From positions 32,549,764 to 32,613,763 of the forward strand of contig CM017572.1 in the NCBI GenBank assembly GCA_007844125.1: DNA of 64,000 nt, read 5' to 3'. The notes below the pieces were generated by a model. It did no database searches. It saw only the letters and a program-made list of their open reading frames with translations, and was not told the DNA's origin. The DNA comes from Sinonovacula constricta (taxonomy: Eukaryota > Mollusca > Bivalvia > Cardiida > Solecurtidae). Shown piece after piece: positions 1-14,326 of this stretch. The position numbers and the translations under genes are program-made. How positions within the stretch are numbered: position 1 is the stretch's first letter; each line of letters opens with the position of its first letter.

Positions 1-88
1 CACTTAGCTCATTGTGCCATTATTGGGGTGCGTATCAGACAATACCAAAGCTGTTGATTTTGAGCAACTGAAAAACCTTGCTGCTGAG

Positions 89-336
89 AATAGGTAAATA
101 AGAAAAGGTCCTATCAAAACTCTAACAGATATTTAAATTTTATCTACACGTAGATAAAAGTAAACAAGGTAAATGCAAATGTGAAAAACAAATAAACACA
201 GAGACGAGACATAACATACATAAAGAAAAACCATCAGTTACCGCCTTGGAACGGTCAGTCGGCAAAAGGGCCAACTGGGGTGCTTAAACCTGGTTTGTGG
301 AGCGCTCCAACCTCTGCACTTCCTGAGGTTTTTCTA
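89..336 (-). repeat. Solo/truncated copy of the Naiad terminal repeat
   Basis: This ~250-bp stretch is closely similar to 13492-13735, the terminal repeat of the Naiad element further right. Both begin AATAGGTAAATAAGAAAAGG, share the GGAGCGCTCC palindrome and end at a TTTTTCT tract, after which they diverge. No coding part of the retroelement follows, so this is a 5'-truncated insertion or solo end, oriented like the Naiad (minus). The 88 bases before it could encode a short peptide in one plus frame, but this is too little to call. Confidence 0.7.
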
Positions 337-3300
337 GAATTGTTCAGCCCATAAGTCTATTTGAAGGTAATGAGTTTAAAGTTTTTAATTTAAATGTATT
401 GAACAATTGACTTTATATGAACCCTGTAATTTGGCCTTTCTCACTGCTTTTTTAGTATGGACATGTCAAGATGATGACTGGAGACTGGTTAGCATAATTG
501 TAAAAGTGTCATCAGGTGTTAACTGTGCATCAATATTTTAAAGGATTAATTTGTTTGGAAATAACCAACACACCATTATTCAAAAATATGTCAAGACAAA
601 ATATTGAGCATAAATCTGGTATTAATTTTCAAATAAAGAAGCATTTGTCAAGAATGGCAATTAGTCAGTCAGGTTTTACTGGGAAAACTTACATTTTCCA
701 AATACCATCTTTACAAATATAGTCTTTAAACAGAACTCTGATGTAAGATAAGCCATTCACTTCCAGTCTAATCGATAGGGCGACTTTAGTTTTGTATGTT
801 TTTTGTCAAATCTTGTTTTGTAACGTCTCATAAAAATGAAAAACATATTAAGACTTCAAGCAAAATGGGTTTTCTAGGAGGAAAATTATACAATAAAACA
901 ACCTTCAAATATGCACCTCTAAAATCTATTACAGTGTGGTAAATTATTAAGAATTCAATGCACTTACCTGAATTTCTATATATAATTTATGTGTTTTTTA
1001 TGAAATTAGGTAAAGATGTTACAATATACTAAGTCAGTTCCAATTTCACTAGCCAAAACTCTTTAGGATAAATACTAATTTGATCATTGTTACTGTGTAT
1101 TGCTTACAGTAGAAGAAGTTTGAGCACTCGTCAAACATAACAAGGATTGAAGCAACACAGATGGTGTGAATATAGGAGTTAATACTACTAAACAGCACGA
1201 GGAAAAGGTCACTTAAGCGTGATCCACTCATGCTAAGAAGACTTACGGTAGCAATGTTGAAAGCATTTGTTTTTATCCACTGTTTTTTTAATCTTAGTTG
1301 CAAGATAAGCAGCTATACAGTGTAGGGCTTCTTTACTCCTTTAATATGGAACTATTTTTGTATCGGGAAAACTCAAATCTAGGGTACACTGCATTTTACA
1401 TAAAGCCTGCTAAGCTTAGAGCATCTTTGTTACATTTTTATAGATACTTAAAACATAGAACCACACAATCCACACTTATATTTATTTATGCAATTTGTTA
1501 AGGATTGGAAGAAAACGGCACTTTTAAGGCACAAATGAAAACACAAGGCCAAGGTTGATTGAAATGGGCATTTTCGGGGAATGCCTGTTTTAATTTTTAC
1601 ATGATGAAAAAGCGGCATACCGAAAAATGCCTAATGAAAATTGTTCTTGTGCATCAAGCCCATCATCATATTGTTAAAGACTGACAGACGCACGTGGCAT
1701 ATATTGGAGATATACTAGGTTTTTTAACTTATAATAGCAAAAACAAACTAAAAGCATTGCTATTGATTCTCCACACTTGTAGACAACATTTTTTAAGACA
1801 ATCATTCACATGTAATAGTGACCAGAGGTTATATCGTAATATATAAATTGATGTTGTTTTACAAAGTTTTGTGTTTCTGAGAACAAAATATATAATGTGA
1901 CTAAATGTAGCAAAGTAGGTGGAATGTTTATGCTGTAGAATTGCATATATAAATAAAAATGAATTTAAATAAAAATGGTGTTTATACATCAGGTATACTT
2001 GTTGGTAAACTTAATATTGTTATACTGTTTTCTATGCAAGACGAGTTGTAAAGATAACAAGCATATTAGTTATTTTATATGGATGTCAATGAATACCTTT
2101 TGGCTATCCGGATAGCCATAAACACCATCCGGATAGTACTTGGTTAACCAGATGTTATGTCTGTGTATACAGTCAAAACTGTACAGTAAAGTTTTACATA
2201 TGTACGTGGTGGAAATTTTGCTAAAATAGTCAGGTGATAAAATCATAGCATCATGCTACTAAATCGAAACTACTTTGCTACAAATATAACAAACTAAAGA
2301 CAGTTTAACATATTTAAACTGCTGATGGATACTAGCGTTAAAAAATAAACTTGGATAGACATCAACATGTTTTGGATTTATATTATGGAATTCGGTAAGA
2401 TAATTATGAAAGGACAACAACAAAAACAGAAATAAAGGCATAAACAAATCACAATTTTTAAAATTCAACAGTGTCGATCGATGATCAAAGTTATAGTCCG
2501 TTTGATAAATGTCATCTCATATCTTTAATGTGTGTTTTGTAACATTATGACAAAAATAGACACACAAAAAGACCCCCAAAAAAAAAAACAAATAAAAAAT
2601 AGACCTTAAAAAGTTGCCAAAAAGGTCAAGCTAAACATTGCAGGGCAGAAAATTGTTGATATCGCAGTGTTAAATGGAAACTACTAGAGAAGAAGGAAGT
2701 CTATGTAGCTGAATGATAGGCCTAACTGTATATTTGTTAACATATTGACTATGTACTGTAATTTAAAATAATGCAAGTTCTGAACATTTATATGTGTATG
2801 ATGAATTTGACAAGATGATGTACGTTGTGTACAAATGTGATCAATAAAAATATGTTCTGATTAACTGCATTAAAACAGCATGTTTAGTTGAATATGGTAT
2901 TTACACGCTAGCCTGATTGTCACATAATACAGCTTGGTAGAGATACATAGTGACTGTCAGACTTAATTGGACTAGGTAATTACCCTAACAATAACCAAAC
3001 ACATGTGGTTATTGCTAGCCAGTCCCCGTGTTCGCAGCTTGTCTTAAGTAACCTTGAAAAGGGGTAGAGGAGAAGTGATATAATTAACCACAAAACGTTA
3101 GAAAATTTAGCACAGTTGGACATTTGAAAATATTAATTTTAAAGTTATTACCATTGTAAGGTGATCGAACAGTAAATTCGATGGCTGGATGCACAACTGT
3201 CGTAACTCACATTTTTAAAACTTTCCAGGAAACAAAAAAGAACTATATTTTTTTACTGTCTATATTTAGGTTAAACTGTATGAAATAATGTTTTTATGTT

Positions 3301-6000
3301 TTTTATACATTTTTTCAGTTATATAAAAGACATTTATGATAAATTTTATGGAAAAAGTTATTGATAAAAAATTAACATACAACAGTTTTCCCTTTGAAAT
3401 GTTAATAAATATTCAGCAAGTTTTTGCCATTAAGATTTTCATTATGAATACATATTTCTTAGTAAAACTGTGGTATCTTTTTTCTTTTACTTTTATTTAG
3501 ATCTAAATGAAAGAGGAAACTTTTTCATTGTATCTTTTATTTAAATTTCTGTCACTGTTTTATAGTACTTATGAGAAATTTCATAACTGTCTTTCATCAA
3601 GGGAAAATAATGCATTATCTCATTTTTAAACTTGTTTAGCCTTTTGACTTTTAGTCATTATGTTTTGTTGCTTTTTTGTTAGATATTCTTTTATTGAATA
3701 AACTTAAATTAAGTACATGCAATGCAGAACTTTTGGACTTATTTTTTTAAGACAGATTACACTTGTTTCTATAATTGAAAAAGTGTACCAAAGTACAACA
3801 ATAATTTAAACACAAATAAAAGTTAAAACTATATTTTTAATCAAAACTAACTTCATTATATTGTTTCCACTTGATCATAAACATTCTTTTACCAATCTTA
3901 AACATTAAAACTATAATAACATACCTCTCAAACATTATCTTTGTGCATAACTAATTTAGTTCTCTAATACATTAGTGAAACAAGTGATTTGATTATCATC
4001 ATGATTATCATCTTTTGACATGTATTTCATCGCTGTTACCCTATTAAGTATATAAATCACAAACAATGCCAACTTTGTCTTCAGTCATCATCAACTGTAA
4101 ACTGTGAAATTATCTCAAATAATCATGAACATTGTCATCAGTTCATCCTGATAATTGTAAACATAAAATCAACATTTATTCACACATTCAGTTTATCATC
4201 ATAACTCTTATCAGCATAATAATCTTTATCAACTTTTCATGTACAGTAAAAAGTTCAGAATCACTATTCATTAATATCATCCATAACAACCATCCATATT
4301 ATTCAGTTAATCATTTTTATAACCAGTGAAATCATCATTGACAATCATTCGCATTGTCAGTCATTAGTCACCATAATAAAAAAAGGTCATTTACAACCAT
4401 GCACATTTTTATATCATCATCATAATCCTGAACAACTTTGATCATCTGGCTACTGTCATTCTCACTATATTTTATTTTTACAACATTATTTACTCAAAAA
4501 TATATTTTCTGGGAAGCAACAGTGTTGTAATAGCTTATAACAGAATTACACCTACCAACATCTGCCAATATTTTGCCTTATAACTATCTCACAGTTACTC
4601 TTACCCCTTTCGCTTTCACTAAACATAAATTCAATCCCAGTTAAGATTTACTGCACTGAAACTTATTCATGAGGAAGTAGAAGGTAGAAAGAATGGTGGA
4701 CAAAAGGCACAATGTAGGTCACACAGAGACTCAGTAGGTCTGCAAACTTTTGCCTACTGATAGGCATACCTTCCTGTCTTAGACCTGGGGCAGAGCTGGG
4801 GCAGAGACAAGTTGCATGGTGATGTTTGTTCTTTGCCTTCGCATAAGGTCAACATGAAAAGCTTGACCAGCATGATTTAACTTACACAAAAACATGTTGG
4901 GGTCTGAGTAACTCAAATGGATAGATTTAATCTTGATCCAATAAAAAAAAAAAAATCAAATTTCATGCAATGGTGGAAAAATAAAGAAAGTCCTGAAAAG
5001 CCATCTTTGTAACAATATATGGGTGGTTTCTTGATCTGACCATTCTGGTGATGGAGGCCCACTGGGTATACACTTAAATGTTTTTACTTGCGGTTTCAAT
5101 TGTTGCATGAATGGAATCATTTTCCTTTTGGGTATGCCCTTTTTCTAAATACTTATGTGTGATTTGAACTTTTTAAAACAAAACTACAACATTGCAAGGT
5201 AGTATCAGCTTTTTTTTGGGTGTCGCAGTTATCACTGTAATAAAATAAACTTGGTTTTTGTTTTATAAAATTTTATACACATGAGGCAATTTGAGAAGCT
5301 CCTCTATTTGAGATGGAGTTATTCCATACAAAGCAGTGACCATTTTTGTTTGCCATGTCATACATAAAACAATTAATGTACCAAGGCATCGCTTGTAGTA
5401 CAGACAACTTTCAAAACTATGAGGTGTGTGTTCTTGCAAATCGAAACATGAACTTTTGAGTCTGAACTTCTGATGTTTTATTGGGTCTGTTATTATGTTT
5501 GCCCCTTTAATAATCTTAAGGGGGCCATAGTTCAGTTATCTTGTGTGCAGAAGAAATATATCTTTCAGATACAGAAAGAGTAAAAAAAGAATATCTTATA
5601 TACTTTAACAATTTTGGAGCAGTTCGGTGTTTCTTTAACAGGAAAAGAGTAATGCACTGTGGATTTGCAATGCGACTGGCTTTCACCTTTTTGTGTTTTA
5701 GCTTTCTGTGATACATATTTTAAAATAAAACTTATCTGTGTATATATCAAGACTCCAGAAAGGATGAAAAAGGTTTTGCTGGTGACATTTATATCAACAC
5801 TATACTCCATACCCTGTCTTTATTGCTCTAGCTCTATGTATTTTTCAGTTCTAACAAAGTAATATTTCCCTTCATTTCTGTTTCTTTTCATAACATTTCT
5901 TTTCCATACAACTGTATTTCTCATTCTCTTGCTGCATCTTTTTGTTTCTGTGTCTGATAGATTGACTGTATTCATTGGAGTTTTATCAGTGTTCTTTTTT
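337..6000. other. AT-rich non-coding stretch, no gene recognised
   Basis: Only short open frames (under about 85 codons) occur here, none with a recognisable domain or splice context. The region has A/T runs and scattered simple-sequence drift, for example CATCAT-rich stretches near 3960-4440. An 18-bp perfect palindrome lies at 2101-2118. Nothing else can be supported; it could be intergenic or intronic. Confidence 0.6.
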
Positions 6001-6250
6001 TAAACAAAGTTTATGAGAGGTATGTTGTCTTCATTATCACTTACAACACTATTCACACCATGTACCCCATCTCTTGCTACATCGTTTGTATCATTCACAC
6101 TCTTTTCCTCCTTTCCCTTCTCTTCTTCCTCTCACATATCAGCCTCTCCCTCTTCATCATAATTAGGTTCATAGTTAGCATCATTCCCCTCCTCCTCATA
6201 GCTCTGTTCCTTCTCTTCCAAATAAACAACAACCTCTTCCATCCGCCTAT
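6001..6250 (-). other. Acidic coding-like flank of the minisatellite (possible 3' end of a repeat-protein exon)
   Basis: On the minus strand the repeat frame that reads GEKGVDDK continues out of the minisatellite into unique sequence rich in Glu, Asp and Lys. It meets an in-frame TGA at 6132-6134, then runs about 42 more acidic codons to a TAA near 6001. The acidic composition carries across the TGA, which suggests former or present coding sequence. No family is recognised. A non-coding origin with chance openness is possible, because a 24-bp repeat stays in phase by itself. Confidence 0.35.
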
Positions 6251-9200
6251 CATCAACAACATTCCCGCTTATTATCATAACCCTTCTCCCCGATATCAGT
6301 AACACCCTTCTCCCCCTTATCATCAACACCCTTCTCCCCCTTATCATCAACACCCTCCTCCCCCTTATCATCAACAGCCTTCTCCCACTTATCATCAACA
6401 CCCTCCTCCCCCTTATCATCAACACCCTCCTCCCCCTTATCATCAACACCCTCCTCCCACTTATCACCAACAACATTCCCGTTTATCATCAATACACTTC
6501 TCCCCCTTATCATCAACAATCTTCTACCCCTTATCATCAACACCATCCTCCCCTTATCACAACAACCTTCCCGCTTATCATCAGCACACCTTCTCCCCCT
6601 TTTCATCACCAACCTTCCCGCCTATCATCAACAACATTCCCGCTTATTATCAAAACACTTCTCCTCGATATCATTAACACCCTTCTACCCCTTATCATCA
6701 ACACCCTTCTCCCACTTATCATCAACACCATCCTCCCCCTTATCATCAACACCATCCTCCCCTTATCACCAACAACCTTCCCGCTTATCATCAACATCCT
6801 TCTCCCCCATATCATCAACACCCTTCTCCCCTTATCATCAACACCCTTTTCCCCTTTATCATCGACACCCTTCCCGTTTATCATCAACACACTTCTCCCC
6901 CATATCATCAACACCCTTCTCCCACTTATCATCAACACCCTTCTTCCTCTTATCACCAACAACATTCCCGTTTATCATCAACACACTTCTCCCCTTATCA
7001 TCAACAACCTTCTCCCCCTTATCATCAACACCATCCTCCCCTTATCACGACAACCTTCCCGCTTATCAACAGCACCCTTCTCCCCCTTTTCATCAACAAC
7101 CTTCCCACGTATCATCAACAACATTCCCGCTTATTATCAAAACCCTTTTCCCCGATATCATTAACATCTTTCTCCCCCATATCATCAACACCCTTCTCCC
7201 CCTTATCATCAACACCATCCTTCCCCTTATCATCAACACCATCCTCCCCTTATCACCAACAACCTTCTCGCTTATCATCAACACCCTTCTCCCCCATATC
7301 ATCAACACCCTTCTCCCCCTTATCATCAACACCATCCTCCCCTTATCACCAACAACCTTCTCGCTTATCATCAACACCCTTCTCCCCCCTTATCATCAAC
7401 ACCCTTCTCCCCCTTATCATCAACACCCTTCTCCCCCTTATCATCAACACCATCCTCCCCCTTATCACCAACAATCTTCCCGCTTATCATCAACACCCTT
7501 CTCCCCCTTATCATCAACACCCTTCTCCCGCTGATCATCATTAACCTTCTCCCCCTTATCATCAACATCATCCTCCCCTTATCACGACAACCTTCCCGCT
7601 TATCATCAGCACCCTTCTCCCCGTTTTCATCAACAACTTTCCTGCTTATCATCAACAACATTCCCGCTTATTATCAAAAACCTTCTCCCAGATATCATCA
7701 ACACCCTTCTCCCCGATATCATCAACACCCTCCTCCCCCTTAGCATCAACACCCTTCTACCCCTTATCATCAACACCCTCCTCCCCTTATTATCAACAAC
7801 CTTCCCACTTATCATCCACACCCTTCTCCCCCATATCATCAACACATTCTCCCCCTTATCATCAACACCTTCTCCCCCTTATCATCAACACCCTTCTCCC
7901 CCCTTATCATCAACACCCTTCCCGTTTATCATCAACACACTTCTCCCCCCATATCATCAACACCCATCTCCCCCTTATCATCAACAACCTTCTCCCCCTT
8001 ATCATCAACACCATCCTCCCCCTTATCATCAACACCATCCTCCCCTTATCATCAACAACCTTCCCGCTTATCATTAACACCGTCCTCCCCCTTATCATCA
8101 ACACCATCCTCCCCTTATCATCAACAACCTTCCCGCTTATCATTAACACCCTTCTCCCCCATATCATCAACACCCTTCTCCCCATTATCATCAACACCCT
8201 TCACCCCTTATCATCAACACCCTTCGCGTTTATCATCAACACACTTCTCCCCCATAATATCAACACCCTTCTCCCCCTTATCATCAACACCCTCCTCCCC
8301 TTATCACCAACAACCTTCTCGCTTATCATCAACACCCTTCTCCCCCTTATCATCAACACCCTTCTCCCCCTTATCATCAACACCCTTCTCCCCCTTATCA
8401 TCAACACCATCCTCCCCCTTATCACCAACAACCTTCCCGCTTATCATCAACACCCTTCTCCACCTTATCACCAACAACCTTCCCGCTTATCATCAACACC
8501 CTTCTCCCCCTTATCATCAACACCCTTCTCCCCCTGATCATCATTAACCTTCTCCCCCTTATCATCAACACCATCCTCCCCTTATCACGACAACCTTCCC
8601 GCTTATCATCAGCACCCTTCTCCCCGTTTTCATCAACAACTTTCCCGCTTATCATCAACAACATTCCCGCTTATTATCAAAAACCTTCTCCCAGATATCA
8701 TCAACACCCTTCTCCCCGATATCATCAACACCCTCCTCCCCCTTAGCATCAACACCCTTCTACCCCTTATCATCAACACCCTCCTCCCCTTATTATCAAC
8801 AACCTTCCCACTTATCATCCACACCCTTCTCCCCCATATCATCAACACTTTCTCCCCCTTATCATCAACACCTTCTCCCCCTTATCATCAACACCCTTCT
8901 CCCCCTTATCATCAACACCCTTCCCGTTTATCATCAACACACTTCTCCCCCATATCATCAACACCCATCTCCCCCTTATCATCAACAACCTTCTCCCCCT
9001 TATCATCAACACCATCCTCCCCCTTATCATCAACACCATCCTCCCCTTATCATCAACAACCTTCCCGCTTATCATTAACACCCTTCTCCCCCATATCATC
9101 AACACCCTTCTCCCCATTATCATCAACACCCTTCACCCCTTATCATCAACACCCTTCGCGTTTATCATCAGCACACTTCTCCCCCATAATATCAACACCC

Positions 9201-11280
9201 TTCTCCCCCTTATCATCAACAACCTTCCCGCGTATCATCAACAACATTCCCGATTATTATCAAAACCCTTCTCCCCGATATCATTAACATCTTTCTCCCC
9301 CTTATCATCAACAGCCTTCTCCCCCTTATCATCAACACCATCCTCCCCCTTATCATCAACACTATCCTCCCCTTATCACCAACAACCTTCCCGCTTATCA
9401 TCAACACCCTTCTCCCCCTTATCATCAACACCATTTCCCCTTTATCATCAACACTATCCTCCCCTTATCACCAACAACCTTCCCCCATATCATCAACACC
9501 CTTCTCCCCCTTATCATCAACACCCTTCTCCCACTTATTATCAACACCCTTCTCCCCCTTATCATCAACACCATCCTCCCCCCTTATCACCAACAACCTT
9601 CCCCGCTTATCATCAACACTCTTCTCCCCTTTTCATCAACACCCTTCTCCCCCTGATCATCATTAACCTTCTCCCCCTTATCATCAACACCATCCTCCCC
9701 TTATCACGACAACCTTCCCGCTTATCATCAGCACCCTTCTCCCCCTTTTCATAAACAACCTTCCCGCTTATCATCAACAACATTCCCGCTTATTATCAAA
9801 ACCCCTCTCCCTTATATCATTCACACACTTCTCCCCGATATCATCAACACCCTCCTCCCCCTCATCATCAACACTCTTCTCCCCCTTATCATCAACACCC
9901 TCCTCCCCCTTATCATCAACACCCTCGTCCCACTTATCATCAACACCCTCCTCCAACTTATCATCGACACACTCTTCCCACTTATCATCAACACCCTTCT
10001 CCCCCTTATCATCAACACCCTCCTACCCCTTATCATCAACAGCCTTCTCCCACTTATAATCAACACCCTCCTCCCCCTTATCATCAACACCCTCCTCCCA
10101 CTTATCACCAACAACATTCCCGTTTATCATCAATACCCTTCTCCCCCTTATCATCAACAATCTTCTACCCCTTATCATCAACACCATCCTCCCCTTATCA
10201 CAACAACCTTCCCGCTTATCATCAGCACCCTTCTCCTCCTTTTCATCACCAACCTTCACGCCTATCATCAACCACATTCCCGCTTATTATCAAAACACTT
10301 CTCCCCGATATCATTAACACCCTTCTCCCCCTGATCATCAATACCCTTCTCCCACTTATCATCAACACCCTCCTCCCACTTATCATCAACACCCTCCTCC
10401 CACTTATCATCAACACCCTTCTCCCCCTTATCATCAACACCCTCCTCCCCCTTATCATCAACACCCTCCTCCCACTTATCATCAACACCCTCCTCCCACT
10501 TATCACCAACAACCTTCTTCCCCTTATCATCAACACCATCCTCCCTTATCACGACAACCTTCCCGCTTATCATCAGCACCCTTCTCCCCCTTTTCATCAA
10601 CAACCTTCCCGCTTATCATCAACAACATTCCCTCTTATTATCAAAACCCTTCTCCCCAATATCATTAACACCCTTCTGCCCGATATCATCAACACCCTCC
10701 TCCCCCTTATCATCAACACCCTTCTCCCCCTTATCATCAACACCCTCCTCCCGCTTATCATCAACACCCTCCTCCCACTTATCATCAACACCCTCCTCCC
10801 CCTTATCATCAACACCCTTCTCCACCTTATCATCAACACCCTCCTCCCACTTATCATCAACACCCTCCTCCTCCTTATCATCAACACCCTCCTCCCACTT
10901 ATCATCAACACCCTTCTCCCCCTTATCATCAACACCCTCCCCCCTTATCATCAACACCCTCCTCCCACTTATCATCAACACCCTCCTCCCACTTATCACC
11001 AACAACCTTCCCGCTTATCATCAACACCCTCCTCCCACTTATCATCAACACCCTTCTCCCCCTTATCATCAACACCCTTCCCCCTCTTATCATCAACACC
11101 CTTCTTCTGCTTATCATCAACACCCTTCTCCCCCTTATCATCAACACCCTTCTCCCCCTTATCATCAACACTCTTCTCCCCCTTATCATCAACACCCTCC
11201 TCCCACTTATCACCAACAACCTTCCCGCTTATCATCAACACCCTTCTCCCACTTATCACCAACAACCTTCCCCCTCTTAC
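6250..11280 (-). repeat. Large 24-bp minisatellite encoding GEKGVDDK-type octapeptide on the minus strand
   Basis: About 5 kb consists of roughly 200 variants of a 24-bp unit beginning TTATCATCAACA and ending CTTCTCCCCC. Because 24 bp is eight codons, frames stay open. The minus strand reads GEKGVDDK / GEEGVDDK in one frame and GRRVLMIS / GRRVLMIR in another. Units of 22, 23 or 25 bp break each frame every 60-130 codons. Variant units ending CCTTCCCGC or carrying TTATTATCAAAA recur at longer intervals and mark a higher-order structure; the segment near 7630-7845 is nearly repeated at 8633-8848. The unique flanks on both sides continue the GEKGVDDK register. Confidence 0.85.
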
Positions 11281-11360
11281 CATCAACACAATCCTTTCCC
11301 TTATCAACTTCAACTCCCTTCTCTTCCTCTATATCATCAAGAATATTATCAGCAATATTT
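11280..11360 (-). other. Coding-like upstream flank of the minisatellite
   Basis: Read on the minus strand, the unique sequence next to the array gives an acidic peptide (NIADNILDDIEEEKGVEVDK) in the same register as the VDDK repeat. An AG dinucleotide just upstream (minus strand ...GATGATAG) could be a splice acceptor. Together with the acidic segment at the other end, this suggests the array grew inside an exon. No homology is recognised and the frame is broken many times inside the array. Confidence 0.3.
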
Positions 11361-12684
<1,324 letters not shown>

Positions 12685-12945
12685 AGCTGTGACCAAAATT
12701 ACTTGGTCCAGACATTAGAAGGAAGTTGTTAACCGATCTGGATTAGTTATGTAATCTACATAGAACAAGGGCCATGCCTCCTGCCAGGTGATACTATTTA
12801 GTATTTAATATAATTGATTTCTCCAAACTAATATGTTAACATCTATATTACAGTTCTGTGTGCTTTATGTATGCATCTCATATTTGTAAAATTGCAACAA
12901 CAAAAATCAACATATGGTAAGTTGTCTATACCCCCAATAGTCATT

Positions 12946-12992
<47 letters not shown>
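12946..12992 (-). repeat. (GAT)n tail of a non-LTR retrotransposon
   Basis: About 15 ATC units on the plus strand, i.e. GAT/ATG units on the minus strand, lie exactly at the 3' end of the reverse-transcriptase-like sequence read on the minus strand at 12990-13491. Several non-LTR families end in simple-sequence tails rather than poly(A), so this is best read as the element's 3' tail. Confidence 0.65.
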
Positions 12993-13491
12993 GTTTAGAC
13001 TATCTAGGCCTTTTATTAATCCTTATCGAAGGGTGAGGCCTGGCTGTCCAGTCGAGAACGAAGTCTCCCTCTCCAACTACGGCGATCCAGTGGATTAGCG
13101 TCACCCATTCCTCTGGATGTACTTTCCCGTTTCACTAGGTCATCGCAAGTCAGTTAAGGTCTACCGAGGCCCGATGACAATCGACATTTTGAGTATGGAT
13201 CTTTGATATCCATCCTGCACTGTGTTCTGCATGGCCGAACCATCTCCACCTGCTCGTCTGGAGAATTTCAGAGATATCTTTGTTGTCTAGCTAAGAAAAA
13301 ATAGAGTCTATGGGTACATCGACTTCTGTTTGACAAGACAGATCCATCATATCATGGCTCTATCAATGCGTCGAAGCCTCTTAAGAGTAGCAGCTGTCAT
13401 TGTCATTGTTTCAGAGTCATACAGCAAAACAGGTCTGATGTAGCTTGTGTAGAGGCGACCTCTTGTTGTGATAGGCAGATGTTTGTTTGTT
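12993..13491 (-). pseudogene. C-terminal fragment of a non-LTR retrotransposon reverse transcriptase
   Basis: On the minus strand, starting at the Naiad junction, the translation shows the post-catalytic RT region of metazoan non-LTR elements: GRLYTSYIRPVLLYDSETM, then RLRRIDRAMI, then a stretch ending near a GRP...DD motif. It is interrupted by several stop codons and at least one frameshift. It is the downstream half of the ORF whose upstream half lies at 17685-18130; the two were separated by the Naiad insertion. The element ends in a (GAT)n tail. Known role: target-primed reverse transcription. This copy is dead. Confidence 0.7.
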
Positions 13492-13735
13492 AATAGGTAA
13501 ATAAGAAAAGGTCCCATCACAATTTTAACAGATATTTAAATTTTATCTACCTGCAGACCAAGGCAGACAAGGTAAATGTAAATGTGACAAAAAACACAGA
13601 GACGAGACATAACACACAAAAAGAAAAAACATCAGTTACCGCCTTGGAACGGTCAGTCTGCAAAATGGCGAACTGGGGTGCTTAAACCTGGTTTGTGGAG
13701 CGCTCCAACCTCGCACTTCCTGACGGTTTTTCTAT
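13492..13735 (-). repeat. Full-length terminal repeat (pseudo-LTR) of the Naiad, 3' side
   Basis: This ~245-bp sequence is closely similar to 89-336. Its outer 46 bp are repeated at 17639-17684 at the other end of the element (AATAGGTAAATAAGAAAAGG, then CC/TATCA, then ACAGATATTT). It contains the GGAGCGCTCC palindrome. Confidence 0.75.
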
Positions 13736-14236
13736 CAAACAAACAGTGTAAATAAAAGTATCCCGTCAAAGTGACACAACTAACAATAAGCACCTGCATC
13801 GGGAGTTAAAACAGATATAATGAACATATGTACAGTATTTACAGTAGATAAAAGCCTCGGCAACCAAAAAATTCCACATGAGAGAGTAGTTTAAAAATAA
13901 AATAAAGCAGTACAAGCGCTGATATATTATAAGAACCATATAACGACGTCATAAATGCCATGACGTCATATGCCAAAAGTGTCAAAAGTGAAATGTAAAC
14001 AATATGGAAGAAACAATAGAATTTTAGAAAATCAACAAAATAAAACGTAGTATTGTTTAGAGTTAATCGTTTAAAAAACATATTATAAACGCCGAGGATT
14101 TATCCGCAGTTGACATATTATATATGATAAAGATTAAAAAAAATCCCGATGTTATACCTACTGTGCAATCTCACGTAAAGGGTATGGAGACTGCTCAAGT
14201 TGTCCCACCTATATAGGGAACGACTGGAGAGATGAA

Positions 14237-14300
14237 GAGACAAGAAATCCAACAGTGACTGTCCAATTATGGCTTTAAGTCACTGTTTTCATATAGTCTC
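14237..14300 (-). promoter_or_regulatory. SECIS element (type II) in the 3' UTR of the Naiad
   Basis: On the minus strand this folds as a textbook eukaryotic SECIS. Helix I is GAGAC/GUCUC, followed by a short internal loop. The non-Watson-Crick quartet is UGAA opposite GGAU (U.U, G.A, A.G, A.G). Helix II is ten perfect base pairs, AACAGUGACU with AGUCACUGUU. One U then leads into the AA of the apical bulge, and a CCA/UGG mini-stem caps the hairpin, which is the type II form. The quartet-to-AA distance is 11 nt, within the usual 10-13. It begins about 26 nt after the TAA stop of the RT frame. SECIS elements recruit SBP2 and the Sec-tRNA elongation factor so that upstream UGA codons are read as selenocysteine. 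Confidence 0.85.
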
Positions 14301-14326
14301 AACGACCTGTCCGGTCATCGTGTAAT

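Noticed and set aside
6060..11313. Many open frames of 60-130 codons across the minisatellite, both as GRRVLMIS and GEKGVDDK repeats
   Set aside because: A 24-bp unit keeps any stop-free frame open, so these are not separate genes. Only the continuity of one register into the unique flanks was kept as a weak observation.
12946..12992. Repeated ATC units considered as a CRISPR-like or regulatory array
   Set aside because: No spacers; it is a simple trinucleotide tract at the 3' end of a non-LTR element in eukaryotic DNA.
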